The notes: generated by a model from the letters alone, not told the origin. A DNA stretch of 64,000 nucleotides from Mesorhizobium sp. YM1C-6-2 (GCF_003666685.1 NZ_RCIZ01000002.1:516501-580500); one strand, 5' to 3'. Shown: positions 27,322 through 36,725, numbered from the stretch's first letter. Made by a program: numbers and translations.

Positions 27322-30132
27322 TCAGATGCCCGACGTTACCTCCGGCGGCAGGAACGGGGTCCTTTCGGCCATGATGTATGAGATGGCTTCCAGGATGATG
27401 CCGTTCGTGTTGACGTCGGCAATTCCGGTGGCGGACTGGCTGATTTCGCCTACGCCCGAGGCGAAGCCGATGCCTGGCAATTTGCCCTTCTCGCGGATGA
27501 AGGAGATCAGGGTGTCGCTGTATTGGCTCTGGCGGCATGCGTACCAGAGATAGGACGCCTTGCTGTTGACCATCCTCAGCCTCTCTTCGCGCTTCGCCGC
27601 CTGACCTGCCTGCTTCGTCGTCGGCGCATCGACGACGAACTCGCCGCCTGTCGGGGTGATCTGGTATCCCTGGTATGTGAAGTAGGGTGGTTCCCCGACA
27701 GGGCCTTCGGATGTCGCCGTCAACGTACCGGTCTCGCGGTAACGCTTGAGCTGGGCATCGAAAAGAATGTCGGCGGCGAGACGGCCGTGCGGCGATCCGC
27801 CGAGCTCGATCTCCTCGGTGAGGTGGGGTTCCGTTGCGATGCGTCCACGGCGGGTCATCTCGTCGAACGCCGCGACCGCATCGTCCATGTTGCGGCTAGG
27901 GTCCTGCTCGCCGAAGACCGGCTTGGTGTCGAAGCCCCACAACCGGTAGCCGTTCGATACATAGTTCGCATAGCTGTTGTCGTGCAGGGAGATCGGGCGG
28001 CCCTTGCCGCTGATCATGTGCATTTCGCCCTTCACCAGGATCTTGTGGAAGCCCCACTTGCCGACAAGCTTGTCGATGCCGAGGCTGCCTCCGGTCTCAT
28101 TGTCGAGCACCTTGAGCGCGATGAGCAGGCGTCCGGTATCGGCCGAATCGAACCCTTTGCGTTCGCCCGCCTGCTTGGCGAGCCGTCGTTCGGCGGGCGG
28201 TAGTCTGACGCCGGCATAGCGGTAGCTTTCCTCGCCGAGGAACTGCAGGATTCTTTCGGCTCGTTCCGCCATCGCCGTTTCGTCGATCAGGCCCAGCCGC
28301 TTCGCCGAAACGGTCGCCATGATGTTGCTCGCGACGTCCCACATGGTGGAGAAGGGATAACCCTGCTGCTTTCCGTCTTCCATCCAGGACGTGCCGGGCG
28401 CAATTCCGTTGAAGGCCTGCATGCCCCAGTCGAAGTAGCGCCAGGCGAGCGCGGCGTCGCTCAGCAGCTCGGCCTTTTCCTTGTCGGCCAGTTCCGACGG
28501 CTTCCAATTGCCGATCATGACCTCCGCCCGGGCGCTTCGGATCCGATCATAGCTTCCGAGCGGCGGCAGGACCTGGTTGCGATACTCGGCGAAGTTGACC
28601 AGCCTGGTGCCGCTCCGGCCGGACAGGAACGAGAGCACGTCCTTGATCTGCTGCATCTTCAGCGGCGTGTTCGCCGTGCTCACATGGATGCTGAACACCG
28701 CGTCGTTCTTGTCGCCGATCATGTCCAGGACTGTCTGGGTGTCCCGGTACGGATAGTCGCCGTCCCACGATTTTTCGAACATGATGGTGTTCGAGACGTG
28801 CAGCAGCCCGCGCTCATCCAGTCCAGAGAACCAGCGGAAATCATGCTTCTCGGCGCTGATGACGGGCGTGCCGATCTCCGACAGGGCGATCAACGTGTTT
28901 TCGTCATAGGCATTGTTCGGAGGGATGAAGGATACGGGCATGCGGCCGGTCGCATGGAACACCTCGGCCACGCCGTAGCGTATCAGATCGAGGTTCTTCT
29001 CGACCGTATTGCCCTCGAGCTCGGATGGTTGATGTTTCCATCCATGGGTCGAGACGTCGTAGCGCGGAAGCTGCACCATGCGCTTCAGGTAGGCTTCGAT
29101 CTTCTCGTCCTCGGAAAGGAATTTGTTGTCCGAGACGGGAACCACGGCCTCGGTCACCGGATAGCCGGCGCTGATGAATTCCTCGACCAGTGCGATCTGT
29201 GCCGGATCGCGCTTCGCATCGACCCTGAGGTCGTCGAAGCGGACGACCACGAGGTTGTGGCTGTCCGGGTAGCTCTGCCGATGCAGTTCCATGGGCAGGA
29301 TCGGCCTCGATTCACCCGCCTCTGTGGAACGCATTACGGCCTGCGCGATTTCGGTTGCATAGCTTGCAAGCTCGCCTTCGCTCATCTTGGCGAAGGCTGC
29401 GAAGGGAATGTCGACGATGATCGGGTCGTCGGACGTGGAAAGCTTGCCGATGCCGCTTGCGATGATGGCAGGATCGGGGATGCGTTTCGGCGTCGGCCGG
29501 CTGCTGCTTCTTGCCGAGCCGAAGATGTTCACCAGCCCGGTGTCCGTCGTCCAGTACCCCCCCTTGTCGGGCTGGATGCCAACCTCGTCCTTCACGCCGG
29601 CTGCCAGGCGGATCACCGATCGTATGCCGGTGGCCCGCATCGAAGCCCCGTCCTGATGGGAAGCGAGTGGCGAGTTGGTGGTCAGCGTGTAGGCCGTGGT
29701 GACGGCCGTGGACTTGTAGCGCTCGTATTCGTTGACTGCTTTCGAGAAGACCGCCTGCACACCGCTTGCCTGGCGGAGCTGGACATACGGATCCGCAGAG
29801 TCGATCGTCTCGGCATGAATGCCGATTTCGAGATCGGAATTCTCTTCCCGGATGGTCTGGCGCAGGTATTGCGCCATCTTGGAATCGTAGTCGAGCGTGA
29901 CTCCGTCGCTGCCGTAGGGATTGACGGTCAGCGTAACCGGGACACCCCTGATACGGAAAGGTTCGATCAGCGTGGCGATCCGAATCGGATCCGATGTCGC
30001 GTCGGCGCCGCTGACGGTGACGATGAGCGGGTTTGGCCATGCGGCTGCGGCTCTCGCGGCGGTGCGCCCGAGAAGGGTAGCGGCGGGCACGCTCAATGCG
30101 CCGAGAAGAAGATTGCGTCTGGTGACGTTCAT
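27322..30132 (-). CDS. Large exported polysaccharide deacetylase with DUF3131 domain
   Basis: The 936-residue protein begins TRRNLLLGALSVPAATLLG, a twin-arginine signal. Residues about 35-270 look like a degenerate deacetylase-type barrel (EIGIHAETID). Residues about 300-500 form a NodB-like domain with VVVRFDD, the metal motif STHGWKHQPSEL (His-x3-His) and FIPPNNAYDENTL. Residues about 545-930 match DUF3131 (ALAWRYFDWG; FSTMWDVASNIMA). It likely acts on a secreted polymer in the periplasm, removing acetyl groups. GGGAG lies 7 bp before the start. It sits 21 bp after the glycosyltransferase gene. Confidence 0.87.
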   Translation of the reverse strand: MNVTRRNLLLGALSVPAATLLGRTAARAAAAWPNPLIVTVSGADATSDPIRIATLIEPFRIRGVPVTLTVNPYGSDGVTLDYDSKMAQYLRQTIREENSDLEIGIHAETIDSADPYVQLRQASGVQAVFSKAVNEYERYKSTAVTTAYTLTTNSPLASHQDGASMRATGIRSVIRLAAGVKDEVGIQPDKGGYWTTDTGLVNIFGSARSSSRPTPKRIPDPAIIASGIGKLSTSDDPIIVDIPFAAFAKMSEGELASYATEIAQAVMRSTEAGESRPILPMELHRQSYPDSHNLVVVRFDDLRVDAKRDPAQIALVEEFISAGYPVTEAVVPVSDNKFLSEDEKIEAYLKRMVQLPRYDVSTHGWKHQPSELEGNTVEKNLDLIRYGVAEVFHATGRMPVSFIPPNNAYDENTLIALSEIGTPVISAEKHDFRWFSGLDERGLLHVSNTIMFEKSWDGDYPYRDTQTVLDMIGDKNDAVFSIHVSTANTPLKMQQIKDVLSFLSGRSGTRLVNFAEYRNQVLPPLGSYDRIRSARAEVMIGNWKPSELADKEKAELLSDAALAWRYFDWGMQAFNGIAPGTSWMEDGKQQGYPFSTMWDVASNIMATVSAKRLGLIDETAMAERAERILQFLGEESYRYAGVRLPPAERRLAKQAGERKGFDSADTGRLLIALKVLDNETGGSLGIDKLVGKWGFHKILVKGEMHMISGKGRPISLHDNSYANYVSNGYRLWGFDTKPVFGEQDPSRNMDDAVAAFDEMTRRGRIATEPHLTEEIELGGSPHGRLAADILFDAQLKRYRETGTLTATSEGPVGEPPYFTYQGYQITPTGGEFVVDAPTTKQAGQAAKREERLRMVNSKASYLWYACRQSQYSDTLISFIREKGKLPGIGFASGVGEISQSATGIADVNTNGIILEAISYIMAERTPFLPPEVTSGI

Positions 30133-30153
30133 TTCACAGCTCCCTTCGGTTGT

Positions 30154-31416
30154 TCATGCACTGGTCGCGGTCGCATAGCGCTGGGGGCTGATCCAGCGTC
30201 CATCCGACTTGGCGACGAAAGAGGTGACGAGGGCGCGCCAGAAAAGCGCGGCATCGAGCAGCCGGATCAGCGGGAACAGGAGCCCGTAGAGAAGCATGCT
30301 CGGGCGGCGTTCCAGCAGGCTGACGGCTATGGTGAGGGTATAGTCCGCGGCAAGAAAGAGCGCGATCAAGGGTACCGGCGAGGTCATTTCGACAGTCATG
30401 TCGAGCAGGGAAAAGGCCGGAACCTGGATGTCAGCGGCCAGATAGAGCACCAGCATCAGCGGCAGGGCCAGCGCCAGCGCCGAAATGGTCAGCAGTTCGA
30501 CGAGAAGCGGACCAAGCGAAAGCCAGAACAGGCTCGGCCAGACGCCATGGCGGCGAACCGTCTGCCAGAAACCCAGATACCACCGCTGAACCTGCTTGCG
30601 ATAATCGTTCAGCGTGAATGGATCCTCCGACGAGCAACGGGCCCTCGGCGTATAGGCGATGCGTCCGAGCCCTTTGCGCTGCACCTCGAAGGTCATGTTG
30701 AAGTCCTCGATCACGAGCTTCGGAGCCGTGATGTCGATGTGCTTCAGGACGCTGCTGCGATACATGCTGGCGAAGCCGGGCGCGATGTAGGCGACATTCG
30801 TCCAGCGCCAGGTCTGGCCGTATTGGAACACCATCTGCAGAAGCCGATAGAGGCGCGTCCGGTACGCGGCATAGAGCATGTCGAGGCTCGGCCAGAACTG
30901 GTTGCGCCAGCGCGAGAGAACATGCCCCGCGACCACCGCGTTTCTGGGATCGTCGAAAAGCGGAAGCGCGTGATCGAGATAGTGCGGATCGATCTCGGAA
31001 TCCGCGTCCTGGATCAGCACCGCCTTGTAACGCTCGCAGAGTTCGAACTTTTCGATAGCGCTGGCCAGCGCCTTTGCCTTGCCGCCGTTTGGCTGGATAT
31101 CGAGGACGTTGCAGCCAGCCTCCCGCGCGATCGCGACCGTCCGATCCCTGGAACCGTCGCTGGCGACGTGGATCTGCGAAGGCGGCACGATCGCCGAGAG
31201 CGCCGCCAGGCATTTCGGCAGGGCGACCTCCTCATTGTGCGCTGGAATGACGATCGCGACATCGGTGACCGACAGCGACGGCTGTCCGCGAGGCGGCCCG
31301 GACAGGCTCTCGAAGACAAAACGGCAAAAACCGACGATGCACCAGAAGGTGGTGCTGACGCCAAGCGAGGCTGCAAGCATCGGCAACAGCCAGCCGCTAT
31401 GGAATCCGATGGTCAT
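30154..31416 (-). CDS. Processive family 2 glycosyltransferase, membrane-bound
   Basis: The 420-residue protein has an N-terminal membrane segment, the GT-A domain starting VAIVIPAHNEE near residue 53, the metal-binding Asp pair in IQDADSEID near 133, the acceptor-site VIEDFNM near 234 and the Q-x-x-R-W motif KQVQRWYLGFW near 276, followed by several membrane segments. This set marks polymerising synthases such as NodC, PgaC and hyaluronan synthase, which also export the chain. ATG 31416 overlaps the epimerase stop by 4 bp and removes an Arg-rich artefactual extension upstream. It is the likely polymerase of the locus. Confidence 0.92.
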   Translation of the reverse strand: MTIGFHSGWLLPMLAASLGVSTTFWCIVGFCRFVFESLSGPPRGQPSLSVTDVAIVIPAHNEEVALPKCLAALSAIVPPSQIHVASDGSRDRTVAIAREAGCNVLDIQPNGGKAKALASAIEKFELCERYKAVLIQDADSEIDPHYLDHALPLFDDPRNAVVAGHVLSRWRNQFWPSLDMLYAAYRTRLYRLLQMVFQYGQTWRWTNVAYIAPGFASMYRSSVLKHIDITAPKLVIEDFNMTFEVQRKGLGRIAYTPRARCSSEDPFTLNDYRKQVQRWYLGFWQTVRRHGVWPSLFWLSLGPLLVELLTISALALALPLMLVLYLAADIQVPAFSLLDMTVEMTSPVPLIALFLAADYTLTIAVSLLERRPSMLLYGLLFPLIRLLDAALFWRALVTSFVAKSDGRWISPQRYATATSA

Positions 31417-32507
31417 GCCCGTGCCGGCTGACGCCTGCTCCCGCCGCGCGCAAGGGATGCGACGAGGCTTTCCTCGACGGCGCGGCGCAGTTCCAGCTCC
31501 GTCAGGAACTCCGCGTAGATTTCGCGCAGCCCCTCGTCGAGGCTGACCTTCTGCCGCCACCCCAAGGCCTCGATCTTCGAGGTATCGGGCCAGCGACCGC
31601 GATGGTCCGAAATGAAATGCCGCTGGTACGCGGCGCTTCCCTTCAGACCGGTCGCTTCCTTCACGGCTTCGAACAGCGCCGTGATGGTGATCTGCTTGCT
31701 GCCGCCGATGTTGTAGACCTCGCCGTTGCAGCCTCGCTTCATCACGGTAAGCAGGCCGGCCACCAGGTCGTTCACATGGAGGAAGGTGCGCGTCTGCGAG
31801 CCGTCGCCGTAGATCGAAGCCGGCTCGCCATTGATCAGGCTGGCGATCATCTGCGGGATGACCCGCTGGTCGTCGGGCGACATGCGCGGGCCATAGGTGT
31901 TGAAGATGCGCACGATGCGCACGTCCACCCCGTGCTTGCGCCCATAGAAGCAGGTCAGGGCCTCGCCGAAGCGCTTAGCCTCTTCGTAGGCGCTGCGCGG
32001 CCCCACCGGGTCGACATTGCCCGGATAGGACTCGGCCTGCGGAAACACCTGCGGATCGCCGTAGGCTTCCGCTGTGCTCGTGAACAGGAAGCGGGCGCCG
32101 CTGCGGCGCGCTATCGCGAGAAGATTGTAGGTTCCGGAAGAAGAGGCGAGCAGCATCTCCTCGCCGAGGATCTCGATGTTCGGCACGCCGGTCGGGCAGG
32201 CCAGATGATAGACCTCGCCGTAGTTCCGCCGGAGAAGCCGGGCACACGCCTCGGCATTCGACACATCGAGTTTGATGAAACGGAACGACGGATCTTGCTT
32301 CAGATCGGCGATATTGCCCTGTCGTCCCGTAGACAGGTCGTCGACACAGTCGACCTGCATTCCCCTGGCCAGCAAGACCCTGACCAAATTGCTGCCAATG
32401 AAGCCGGCTCCGCCGGCCACAAGGCAACGCTTCGCACGCGCCCCAAGCTTACGCATTACGCCCACACCCACTGTACTTGGAAGCGACTGTACGCCCCGCT
32501 TCCACAT
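31413..32507 (-). CDS. NAD-dependent epimerase/dehydratase, UDP-xylose-synthase-like
   Basis: The extended short-chain dehydrogenase has CLVAGGAGFIGSNLVR near residue 28, the Ser-Thr pair TSTAEAYGD near 143, the catalytic YEEAKRFGEAL near 172 (Tyr-x3-Lys) and RIFNTYGPRM near 200. HLACPTGVP in place of the usual epimerase motif is typical of UDP-glucuronate decarboxylases, which make UDP-xylose. The length of 364 residues assumes ATG 32507; ATG 32456 (MRKLGARAK) is in frame and closer to family starts. It heads the minus-strand operon. A xylosyl donor would fit the GH10 enzyme at the other end. Confidence 0.88.
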   Translation of the reverse strand: MWKRGVQSLPSTVGVGVMRKLGARAKRCLVAGGAGFIGSNLVRVLLARGMQVDCVDDLSTGRQGNIADLKQDPSFRFIKLDVSNAEACARLLRRNYGEVYHLACPTGVPNIEILGEEMLLASSSGTYNLLAIARRSGARFLFTSTAEAYGDPQVFPQAESYPGNVDPVGPRSAYEEAKRFGEALTCFYGRKHGVDVRIVRIFNTYGPRMSPDDQRVIPQMIASLINGEPASIYGDGSQTRTFLHVNDLVAGLLTVMKRGCNGEVYNIGGSKQITITALFEAVKEATGLKGSAAYQRHFISDHRGRWPDTSKIEALGWRQKVSLDEGLREIYAEFLTELELRRAVEESLVASLARGGSRRQPARA

Positions 32508-32882
32508 TAGCCCCGCCCATAAGCAAACAGATTATCCACAGAAGCGCAATGCCATAGTTAACGCATGGTTAACGGCCAATTCTGTTGAATACATTGCCTG
32601 TTTCTGTCGTGGCCCATGAAAGTGCCGTGCCCAGCCCGCGAATGGCATTCGGTACGGCGGTGAAAATTGTTGACATTCAGGTGGTTAGCGGCGCAGCCGG
32701 GAGTGACGGCGATTCGTTCTTCGCTCTGAAGGTCTATGATATCTGTCGGACGAAAAGGGATAGTTCAGCCAGGAAACTGACGCCCGATCTTCGTGCGAGG
32801 CAGCAGACTAGTTTCCCAGTCCGGACGCAGAATTTCTGCAAAAGCGGTGCGAACAGCAGCCGTGATCTGTTCGGCTCCGACT
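32508..32882. promoter_or_regulatory. Intergenic region upstream of the polysaccharide operon
   Basis: The 375-bp gap lies between the epimerase start and a LysR gene stop, both on the minus strand, and must hold the operon promoter. It contains GTTAAC-N5-GTTAAC (32557-32573), in which each half is itself a palindrome, and a perfect DnaA-box-like TTATCCACA (32532-32540) in an AT-rich patch. No gene is convincing: the plus-strand open frame across 32585-33019 is Arg/Ser-rich and overlaps the LysR gene. Confidence 0.4.
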
Positions 32883-33812
32883 TCAAGACAAGTGGAATCT
32901 CTCTGCTAAGGCGCCACCACACGCAGCCCGAGTTTCTTCAACGATCCAGTCTTGGAAGAGCGCTATCTTCTGGATTCCCTGATAGGGCGGTGGATAAACC
33001 AGCGTGTGCGCTCCTATGACCATGTCGCCGAACTCCGGCGCGAACAGCCGCACAAGTTCGCCTCTGCGCAAATAAGGCTCTGCGAACACAGTGCTTTCCA
33101 GTGCCACGCCAAGCCCTTGAGCCGCAGCCTGAAGCGCAAGATAGCCGCGGTCGAAATGAAGGCCCCGGTTCAGCGTCCGTTTGAAGTTCTTCGCGCGGAA
33201 CCATTCCTTCCACCCGATGGGCGCACGCTCGGAGATTATTAGAGGCATGTGCGTCAGCGCATCTGCGCCGTCGGGACTTCCGATGCGCTTTTTGACTTCG
33301 GGGGAGCAGAGCGGCGTCAAAGCGTCATCGAGCAGGGGAATGACGACAAGCCCCGACCAATCGGAACTCCCGTAGCGTATCTCGACATCCGTATCGGTCT
33401 TGAAGAAATCGACCGGCTGCGGGCTGGCGTGGATGCGCAGGTCGATGGTCGGATGTTTCTCGAGAAAGCCCTGGATGCGGGGCACGAGCCAGGCCGGCGC
33501 GAAACTGGGCGGGCAGTGCACCGTGAGCACGTCGCTCGCCATGCCGCCGGCCAGACGTTCGCTTGCCTGCTCGATGCGATCGAACGCGCTGCCGACGGAC
33601 TGGAGATACTCCCGGCCTGCATTGGTGAGCACCATGCGGCGGTTCGCCCGGTAGAAGAGCCGGACGCCGAGATGGGTTTCAAGTTTGCGCAGGCGGTGGC
33701 TGATCGCTGAAGGCGTCAGGGCCATCTCATCCGCTGCCTCGCTTACCGATTGCAGCCGCGCGATCGCTTCGAAGGCCTGGATGGCGCGCAGGGGAGGAAG
33801 GCGTCTGGACAT
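32883..33812 (-). CDS. LysR family regulator, GcvA-like
   Basis: The 309-residue protein has an N-terminal winged helix-turn-helix (SVSEAADEMALTPSAISHRLRKLE, near residues 22-45) and a C-terminal periplasmic-binding-like effector domain. It starts back to back with the amidohydrolase gene at 33908, separated by 95 bp, the classic arrangement for control of the divergent gene and of the TRAP transporter behind it. GGAACAGC lies upstream of its ATG within an inverted repeat (33822-33840), which suggests autoregulation. Confidence 0.93.
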   Translation of the reverse strand: MSRRLPPLRAIQAFEAIARLQSVSEAADEMALTPSAISHRLRKLETHLGVRLFYRANRRMVLTNAGREYLQSVGSAFDRIEQASERLAGGMASDVLTVHCPPSFAPAWLVPRIQGFLEKHPTIDLRIHASPQPVDFFKTDTDVEIRYGSSDWSGLVVIPLLDDALTPLCSPEVKKRIGSPDGADALTHMPLIISERAPIGWKEWFRAKNFKRTLNRGLHFDRGYLALQAAAQGLGVALESTVFAEPYLRRGELVRLFAPEFGDMVIGAHTLVYPPPYQGIQKIALFQDWIVEETRAACGGALAERFHLS

Positions 33813-33821
33813 ATGAATCCA

Positions 33822-33840
33822 TTTCAGCTGTTCCCTGAAA
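33822..33840. promoter_or_regulatory. Inverted repeat in the LysR/amidohydrolase divergent promoter
   Basis: TTTCAG (33822-33827) and CTGAAA (33835-33840) form exact 6-bp arms around 7 bp, ten bases before the LysR start. A second, looser pair ATTTG...CAAAT lies at 33848-33873. Either could be a LysR-type binding site; the spacing is not the canonical T-N11-A. Confidence 0.35.
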
Positions 33841-33907
33841 ACTAATCATTTGCTGTCTCTGAATTCAACAAATAGCTTGCCGCAAAAACCTGGGGCGGAA
33901 ACGCATA

Positions 33908-34951
33908 ATGGCTTTGACAGCAGAGGCTGCCGTGCGCATCGCGCGGCGGGAAGAGTTTCTTCGGCGGAACGCCGACCGTCTGGTCATCGACGCAGACGTG
34001 CATCCGAGCGATCTGGCGGCACTTCCGGCGGCGACCCGCGAGCGTATCGGGCAGGACCCCAATTACTTTCACGGCCGGCCTTTGCTATCGGACCAGCTTC
34101 TTCCCAAGATGGATCAGGCAGGTGTCGACATGGCCCTCTGCTGGCAGAATCCTGCCGTGCTTCCCTATGGCGACGACCAGGTTGAAAACGCGCTGCGTCT
34201 CGGCGCTGCCAACGAGCGCATCAACGCTCTGGCGATCAACCATCCGGAGCGAATCATTCCGGCTGGCTGGACCGACCCGAAGGCGCTCGGCACGGACCGG
34301 GCGATCGATCTGGCGAAGCGTTGTGTGGAAGAATTCGGCATGCCGGTCGTGAAAATGAATCCGGCGCAGAACCACTACCCGATCGACTCGCCTGAGGTGG
34401 CGGAGGTCGTCGACGTCATCGTGGCGCTGGGCGCCATACCCGCCTTCCATTTCGGGTCCGACAGTCCGTTCACGCCGGCCGAAGGGCTCGAACGTATCGC
34501 GCGGCGACACCCGGAGCACCCGGTGATCGGCGTCCATATGGGTGGCGGCGGCGGACATTTCGTGGAAGCCGAACCGACCTACCAGGCGGCACGCCAGATC
34601 GGTCTCGCCAATCCCAATATCTTCTACATCCTGAGCGCCAAGCGCGACACGCACATCGAGAGCGCGCTGATCACCTACGCGAGCGCAGGCGTACCTTTTG
34701 CCGGCAATCTCGGCGCCGGCAGTGATGCGCCCTACGGAGACATGGTGTGGAACTTCGGTGCCTTCCGCTCGCTCTTCGCGGCACTGAGGGACGGCACAAC
34801 CTATGGAGATCCGCGGCTCACGGAACGTCCGGACCTGTTTTCTGCCGAAACCATCGCGGGTTTCATGGGAGGGAATCTTGCAAGGCTGGTCGCGGCAGCG
34901 GATGAACGCATCCTGGCGCGGCAGGGCAAGGGCCTGGAGCCGACGACATGA
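33908..34951 (+). CDS. Metal-dependent amidohydrolase (Amidohydro_2 type)
   Basis: The 347-residue TIM-barrel protein has LVIDADVHPSDL near residue 24 (Asp-x-His metal motif), AFHFGSDSPF near 178, GVHMGGGGGHF near 208 and the metal Asp in GAGSDAPYGD near 277. This family includes decarboxylases and hydrolases of carboxylated rings such as ACMSD. The TRAP transporter genes overlap its end (ATGA), so it probably acts on the imported organic acid or cyclic compound. It is divergent from the LysR gene, which likely controls it. Confidence 0.9.
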   Translation: MALTAEAAVRIARREEFLRRNADRLVIDADVHPSDLAALPAATRERIGQDPNYFHGRPLLSDQLLPKMDQAGVDMALCWQNPAVLPYGDDQVENALRLGAANERINALAINHPERIIPAGWTDPKALGTDRAIDLAKRCVEEFGMPVVKMNPAQNHYPIDSPEVAEVVDVIVALGAIPAFHFGSDSPFTPAEGLERIARRHPEHPVIGVHMGGGGGHFVEAEPTYQAARQIGLANPNIFYILSAKRDTHIESALITYASAGVPFAGNLGAGSDAPYGDMVWNFGAFRSLFAALRDGTTYGDPRLTERPDLFSAETIAGFMGGNLARLVAAADERILARQGKGLEPTT

Positions 34952-35451
34952 TCGCCGCCGTCCGCCGCGCCAGTGATCTCGCCAACCGCGTGACGGAATG
35001 GGCGCTGGTGCCCGTGGTACTGTTCTTCGCCGGGCTGCTGATCGTCACCGTCTTCTCGCGCTACATTTTCCAGCTTCCGATCATCACATCGGTCGAGATG
35101 ACGAGGCTTGCCTTCGTCTGGGCGACCTTCCTCGGCGTCGCGGCCGGGGTGAAGCGCGGCGTTCATGTCCGTGTCGTCGCCTTCGTCTCGCTCCTGCCGG
35201 CGCCGCTTCGCGCCCTTACCGTCTATCTCGTGCATGGCTCGTTCCTGCTCTTCGGCCTGCTGATGGTCTGGTACGGCTACTTCCTCACGGTCCAGATGTC
35301 CGGCACCAGCTTTCCGACGCTGGGCATTTCGCAGTCGTGGCTCTATGGCGTGCTGCCGGTGACCGGCGCACTCATGGTGCTTCATGCGCTGTCCGGCTTG
35401 TTGTCGAAGGAACCGGTCGACCTGCCGCTGATCGAGGAGACGGCGCAGTGA
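34948..35451 (+). CDS. TRAP transporter small permease (DctQ type)
   Basis: The 167-residue membrane protein has four predicted hydrophobic segments and the family feature ITSVEMTRLAFVWATFLGVA near residue 48 (EMTRLAFVWATFLG). It is the small subunit that joins DctM in the inner membrane. The start overlaps the amidohydrolase stop by 4 bp and the stop overlaps the next start by 4 bp (GTGA). Confidence 0.94.
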   Translation: MIAAVRRASDLANRVTEWALVPVVLFFAGLLIVTVFSRYIFQLPIITSVEMTRLAFVWATFLGVAAGVKRGVHVRVVAFVSLLPAPLRALTVYLVHGSFLLFGLLMVWYGYFLTVQMSGTSFPTLGISQSWLYGVLPVTGALMVLHALSGLLSKEPVDLPLIEETAQ

Positions 35452-36725
35452 TCGCTGTCATCCTCGTCGCCTTTTTCGTCCTGATCGCGCTCAGCATACC
35501 GATGGCGATCGCCATCGGGCTTGCGGTCGTCCTCGGTCTTATGGCCGCGAGCCCGTTCCCTGCGACCATCATGTTCCAGAAGATGATCGCGGGAACCGAC
35601 AACTTCGTCCTTGTCGCCATCCCGCTCTTCATCCTTACCGGCAATCTGATGAATGCGGCCGGAATCACCGACCGCATCTTCACCTTCGTGCGCAACTGCA
35701 TCGGGTTCGTGCCAGGCGGGCTTGCCTATACCAGCGTCGGCTCGAGCGTCGTCTTCGCCGGCATGAACGGCTCTGCGGTGGCCGACGCCGCGTCGCTCGG
35801 CAAGATGCAGGTCAAGGCGATGCGCGACAGCGGCTATACGACCGATTTTGCCGCTGCGCTGACCGCCGCCTCTTCGGTGATCGGGCCGATCATTCCGCCG
35901 TCGATCCCCTTCATCCTCTACGGCGCGCTGGCGGAAGTCTCGATCGGAAAACTCTTCGCAGCAGGCATCCTTCCGGGTCTGCTGTTCGCCCTGGTGCTCT
36001 GCGTCTGGGTGGCGATCATGGACCGCTGGCATCATTTTCCGCGCGATCCCAAGCCTACCCTTAAGGGGATTGCCAAGTCGTTCAGCCGGGCCTTTCTGGC
36101 TCTGGCCACACCCGCCATCATCCTTGGCGGTCTGCTCGGCGGCATCTTCACGCCGACGGAGGCGGGCGCTGTCGCCGCCGGCTACGCCTTTATCCTTACC
36201 TTCTTCGTCTATCGTTCGGTGAAGTTCTCGGCGCTGCCCGGCATCCTCGTCGAGACGATGGTGACGACCGCAATCGTCCTTTTCATCATCTCCAACGTCT
36301 CCTCGCTTTCCTGGGCGCTTGTGGTCACGCAGTCGGCGCAGGCGCTTGCCGGCGGCATCATGGCGATCAGCGAAAACCCGCTCGTCTTCCTGCTGCTCGT
36401 CAACCTGCTGCTCGTCTTCCTCGGCTCCTTCATCGAGGACGGCGCGGTGCTGATGCTGATGACGCCGATCCTCGTGCCGATCGCGCTTACGCTCGGCATC
36501 GATCCGGTTCATTTCGGCGTGGTGATGGTTCTTAATTTGATGATCGGCGTCGCCATCCCGCCGGTCGGAATGGCTCTGTTCGTCACCGCACATGTCGCGG
36601 GCATCTCGGTCGAGCGCATGTTCCGGGCGATCATCCCCTTCGTCATACCGATGTTCGTCACGCTGCTCATCTGCACCTACTGGCCAAGCATGGTGCTCTA
36701 CATCCCGTCGCTCCTTTTCCCGTAG
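35448..36725 (+). CDS. TRAP transporter large permease (DctM type)
   Basis: The 425-residue protein has about twelve membrane segments with typical DctM phrases: VAIPLFILTGNLMNAAG near residue 60, GMNGSAVADAASLG near 106, IGPIIPPSIPFILYG near 144 and PTEAGAVAAGYA near 234. It carries the substrate with sodium ions in the inner membrane. The GTG start at 35448 comes from the overlap with dctQ; the longer upstream open frame is not coding. The receptor gene follows after 41 bp. Confidence 0.94.
   Translation: MIAVILVAFFVLIALSIPMAIAIGLAVVLGLMAASPFPATIMFQKMIAGTDNFVLVAIPLFILTGNLMNAAGITDRIFTFVRNCIGFVPGGLAYTSVGSSVVFAGMNGSAVADAASLGKMQVKAMRDSGYTTDFAAALTAASSVIGPIIPPSIPFILYGALAEVSIGKLFAAGILPGLLFALVLCVWVAIMDRWHHFPRDPKPTLKGIAKSFSRAFLALATPAIILGGLLGGIFTPTEAGAVAAGYAFILTFFVYRSVKFSALPGILVETMVTTAIVLFIISNVSSLSWALVVTQSAQALAGGIMAISENPLVFLLLVNLLLVFLGSFIEDGAVLMLMTPILVPIALTLGIDPVHFGVVMVLNLMIGVAIPPVGMALFVTAHVAGISVERMFRAIIPFVIPMFVTLLICTYWPSMVLYIPSLLFP

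Noticed and set aside
28684-31431. 915-codon open frame on the plus strand opposite the deacetylase and glycosyltransferase genes
   Set aside because: It spans two convincing minus-strand genes, is Arg/His/Asp-rich and has no domain features: a GC-driven antisense shadow.
32532-32540. DnaA-box-like nonamer as a sign of a replication origin
   Set aside because: Only a single box, with no cluster or AT-rich unwinding element and no dnaA, repABC or par genes nearby. One perfect nonamer is expected by chance about every 130 kb on either strand.
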